A stretch of DNA of 64,000 bases from Caldithrix sp964598255 (GTDB taxonomy: Bacteria > Calditrichota > Calditrichia > Calditrichales > Calditrichaceae), in contig CAZRBA010000060.1 in the NCBI GenBank assembly GCA_964598255.1, forward strand, positions 26,523 through 90,522, given 5' to 3'. Below the pieces are notes generated by a model. It was not told where the DNA came from. It made no database searches and was given only the letters and a program-made list of their open reading frames with translations. Position 1 is the first letter of the stretch, and every line of letters starts with the position of its first letter. Below, piece after piece: positions 62,714-64,000 of this stretch. A program made the position numbers and the translations under genes.

Positions 62714-63238
62714 ATGAAAGCATCTTACGGATTTATCGAAACACGCGGTTACATAGCCGCCATTGTGGCGGCCGATGCCATGGTCAAAGCGGCCAAAGTG
62801 GAGTTACTCCGCTTCCGTAAAGTGGGCGCCGCGTTTGTTACGATTATCGTCAAAGGCGAGTTGGCGGCCTGTCAGGCTGCGGTGGAAGCCGGAGCAAAAG
62901 CCGCCCGTCAGGCCGGGCAATTGGTGGCCGCGCACATTATCGCCCGCCCTTACGAAGATACCGAACATCAGGTGGAATTTGCGCCGAAACCCGGAAAAGG
63001 CAAAGGCCGTGCCAAAAAACGGGCAACCGCCGCCCAAACCAAGGGCAAGCCCCCCAAAAAGCCATCGCCGGGCGAGCAGATCGAGCGCTATTTGAAAAAT
63101 AAAAAAGGCGGCGCAACGCTCAAACAACTGGCCGAATATCTGCAAAAATCCGTTGCCGAAACGCGCAAGCTCGTTAAAGAACTGATGGATCAGGGCAAAG
63201 TGGAAAAAATACAACAACGATATTTTCCAAACGTGTAG
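62714..63238 (+). CDS. Microcompartment shell (BMC-domain) protein with basic linker and winged-helix-like C-terminus
   Basis: The 174-residue protein begins with one BMC domain (1-85): ASYGFIETRGYIAAIVAADA, then VGAAFVTIIVKGELAACQAA and VEAGAKAARQAG, matching hexameric shell proteins (BMC-H). The usual GSG-type pore loop appears as KVGAAF. Residues about 90-120 form a Lys/Arg/Pro-rich linker (GKGKGRAKKRATAAQTKGK). Residues about 120-174 look like a small winged helix (EQIERYLKNKKGGATLKQLA, then EYLQKSVAETRKLVKELMDQ and GKVEKIQQRYF). Shell proteins normally stop after the BMC domain. It lies 7 bp before a ParA gene. No Shine-Dalgarno site is visible. Confidence 0.87.
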   Translation: MKASYGFIETRGYIAAIVAADAMVKAAKVELLRFRKVGAAFVTIIVKGELAACQAAVEAGAKAARQAGQLVAAHIIARPYEDTEHQVEFAPKPGKGKGRAKKRATAAQTKGKPPKKPSPGEQIERYLKNKKGGATLKQLAEYLQKSVAETRKLVKELMDQGKVEKIQQRYFPNV

Positions 63239-63245
63239 GTAAAAC

Positions 63246-64000
63246 ATGCATTTAATTGCCGTAGTGAACAACAAAGGAGGCGTCGGGAAAACCACCAGCG
63301 TGGTGAATCTGGGCGCGGCCTTTGCCGAGCTGGGCAAGCCCACCCTTGTGGTAGATCTCGATCCGGCAGCCAGCGCATCGGCCCATTTGGGGCTGGACAA
63401 AGCGCGCGGCGAGCACAAAACTCTGTGCGATTACCTTCTTTCCGAAAAACGGGTTTTGGCCGATTACATTTATCCCACGACCTTTGAAAATTTGTGGTGT
63501 GTGCCCTCCGAACCGGCCCTGAGCGAATTTTACGAAGAAATGCTGCAGGAAGAAGAAGTGGATTTTTTTATTCGCCAAAAAGACTTCCCGAAAAAATTTG
63601 AGATCGTGCTCATGGATTCGCCGCCCAATATGGGCAATTTGGCCTACAATGCGTTGGCCATCGCCCGCCACGTACTCATTCCCGTGCAAACCCAGTTCTT
63701 GGCCCTGACCGGTCTGGAGCTAACTTTGAAAACTGTGTACAAAGTGCAACGCCATTTAAATCCCAAATTGAACATTTTGGGCTTTTTCGGAACGCATTAC
63801 GATCGGCGAACCAATGTGGCCAAAGAAGTGTACCGCCGCCTGCAGGAAGAATTCGGGGCGAAAGTTTTTGAAACGGTCATCGGGGTAAATTCCAAATTAA
63901 TCGAAGCCTACGGCGCGCAAAAGCCCGTTTTGGCCTATGCCTCGTCAGCCCGGGGAGCGAAGGAATACCGGGCGCTGGCGCGGGAAATTTTGCAAAGATT
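63246..64000 (+). CDS. ParA-family ATPase, probable microcompartment-positioning factor (partial)
   Basis: The visible 251 residues include nearly the whole ParA core: deviant Walker A NNKGGVGKTT with signature Lys10 and Lys15, Walker A' VVDLDPAAS, Walker B VLMDSPPNMG, and VQTQFLALTGLELTLKTV as in Soj/ParA. These ATPases form dynamic gradients on the nucleoid to move plasmids, chromosomes or cargo, as McdA does for carboxysomes. The ATG follows an AGG site 7 bp after the BMC gene stop. G+C-rich codons match the BMC gene. The gene runs off the right edge, missing only a short C-terminus. The positioning role is inferred from the neighbour. Confidence 0.92.
   Translation, partial: MHLIAVVNNKGGVGKTTSVVNLGAAFAELGKPTLVVDLDPAASASAHLGLDKARGEHKTLCDYLLSEKRVLADYIYPTTFENLWCVPSEPALSEFYEEMLQEEEVDFFIRQKDFPKKFEIVLMDSPPNMGNLAYNALAIARHVLIPVQTQFLALTGLELTLKTVYKVQRHLNPKLNILGFFGTHYDRRTNVAKEVYRRLQEEFGAKVFETVIGVNSKLIEAYGAQKPVLAYASSARGAKEYRALAREILQR

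Noticed and set aside
62554..62820. 88-codon open frame upstream of and overlapping the BMC gene
   Set aside because: It overlaps the start of the conserved BMC domain in a different frame and has no family similarity.
1..64000. tRNA or rRNA genes
   Set aside because: I looked through the intergenic gaps and found no cloverleaf-like sequence with a TTC-type T-loop and no rRNA-like stretch.
63246..64000. ParA as a plasmid or chromosome partition gene with ParB
   Set aside because: Not excluded, but the immediate upstream partner is a BMC shell protein, no parS-like palindrome is seen nearby, and any ParB would lie beyond the window; positioning of the microcompartment fits better.

Overview
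The window looks like chromosomal DNA of a diderm bacterium of the FCB superphylum, most likely a Calditrichota (Caldithrix-like) lineage or a close relative. The signs are an outer-membrane LPS-export protein (LptD-like) and an LptE-like lipoprotein, four large secreted proteins ending in type IX secretion (T9SS)-style sorting domains, several promoter-like sites with Bacteroidota-type spacing, and structured intergenic repeats of a kind common in FCB genomes. Most genes nevertheless keep recognisable Shine-Dalgarno sites. The phylum assignment is inference; no rRNA or tRNA gene was found.

Layout. 1-219 is the start of htpG (minus). 594-6020 (plus) holds a PDZ/radical-SAM DUF512 protein, the GTPase Der, a secreted HExxH metalloprotease-like protein and a TPR protein. 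6052-19343 (minus) holds lptD, a three-hairpin array, prmC-rnr, then a tightly overlapping trpS-scpA-scpB-rluB-unknown NAD(P)-binding protein-cmk operon, preceded by a sodium:solute symporter. 19561-25126 (plus) is a TetR-controlled efflux operon (TetR, TolC, HlyD, two ABC-2 permeases) with no ATPase gene. 25306-26521 (minus) is spmA-spmB. 26742-27755 encodes a TonB/AgmX-like protein. 27748-35718 (minus) is a sigma-54 activator, lptE, TPR protein, giant subtilisin and coaE. 35933-38407 (plus) is an ABC exporter plus a thioredoxin-fold protein lacking one cysteine. 38533-49662 contains an RlmI-type methyltransferase, a secreted NlpC/P60 protein, a UDP-sugar pyrophosphorylase, an RsbU-type response regulator, a glycerate kinase and a DMT transporter. 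50534-54145 is a 1203-residue beta-helix surface protein, followed by a 1.4 kb non-coding repeat island. 55557-62291 holds trxB, a three-subunit xanthine-dehydrogenase-family enzyme and a secreted CocE-type hydrolase.

The most interesting locus is at the right edge (62714-64000). A bacterial-microcompartment shell protein is fused through a Lys/Arg-rich linker to a C-terminal winged-helix-like domain, and it lies 7 bp upstream of a ParA-family ATPase. The DNA here is visibly richer in G+C than the rest of the window. The pair resembles a self-contained microcompartment positioning or segregation module in which the shell protein carries its own adaptor, and it is probably the edge of a larger microcompartment locus that continues past the window.

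Other oddities are a dephospho-CoA kinase whose P-loop lysine reads as glutamine, a TetR-regulated export operon with two permeases and no ATPase, and the three-hairpin array between rnr and lptD.
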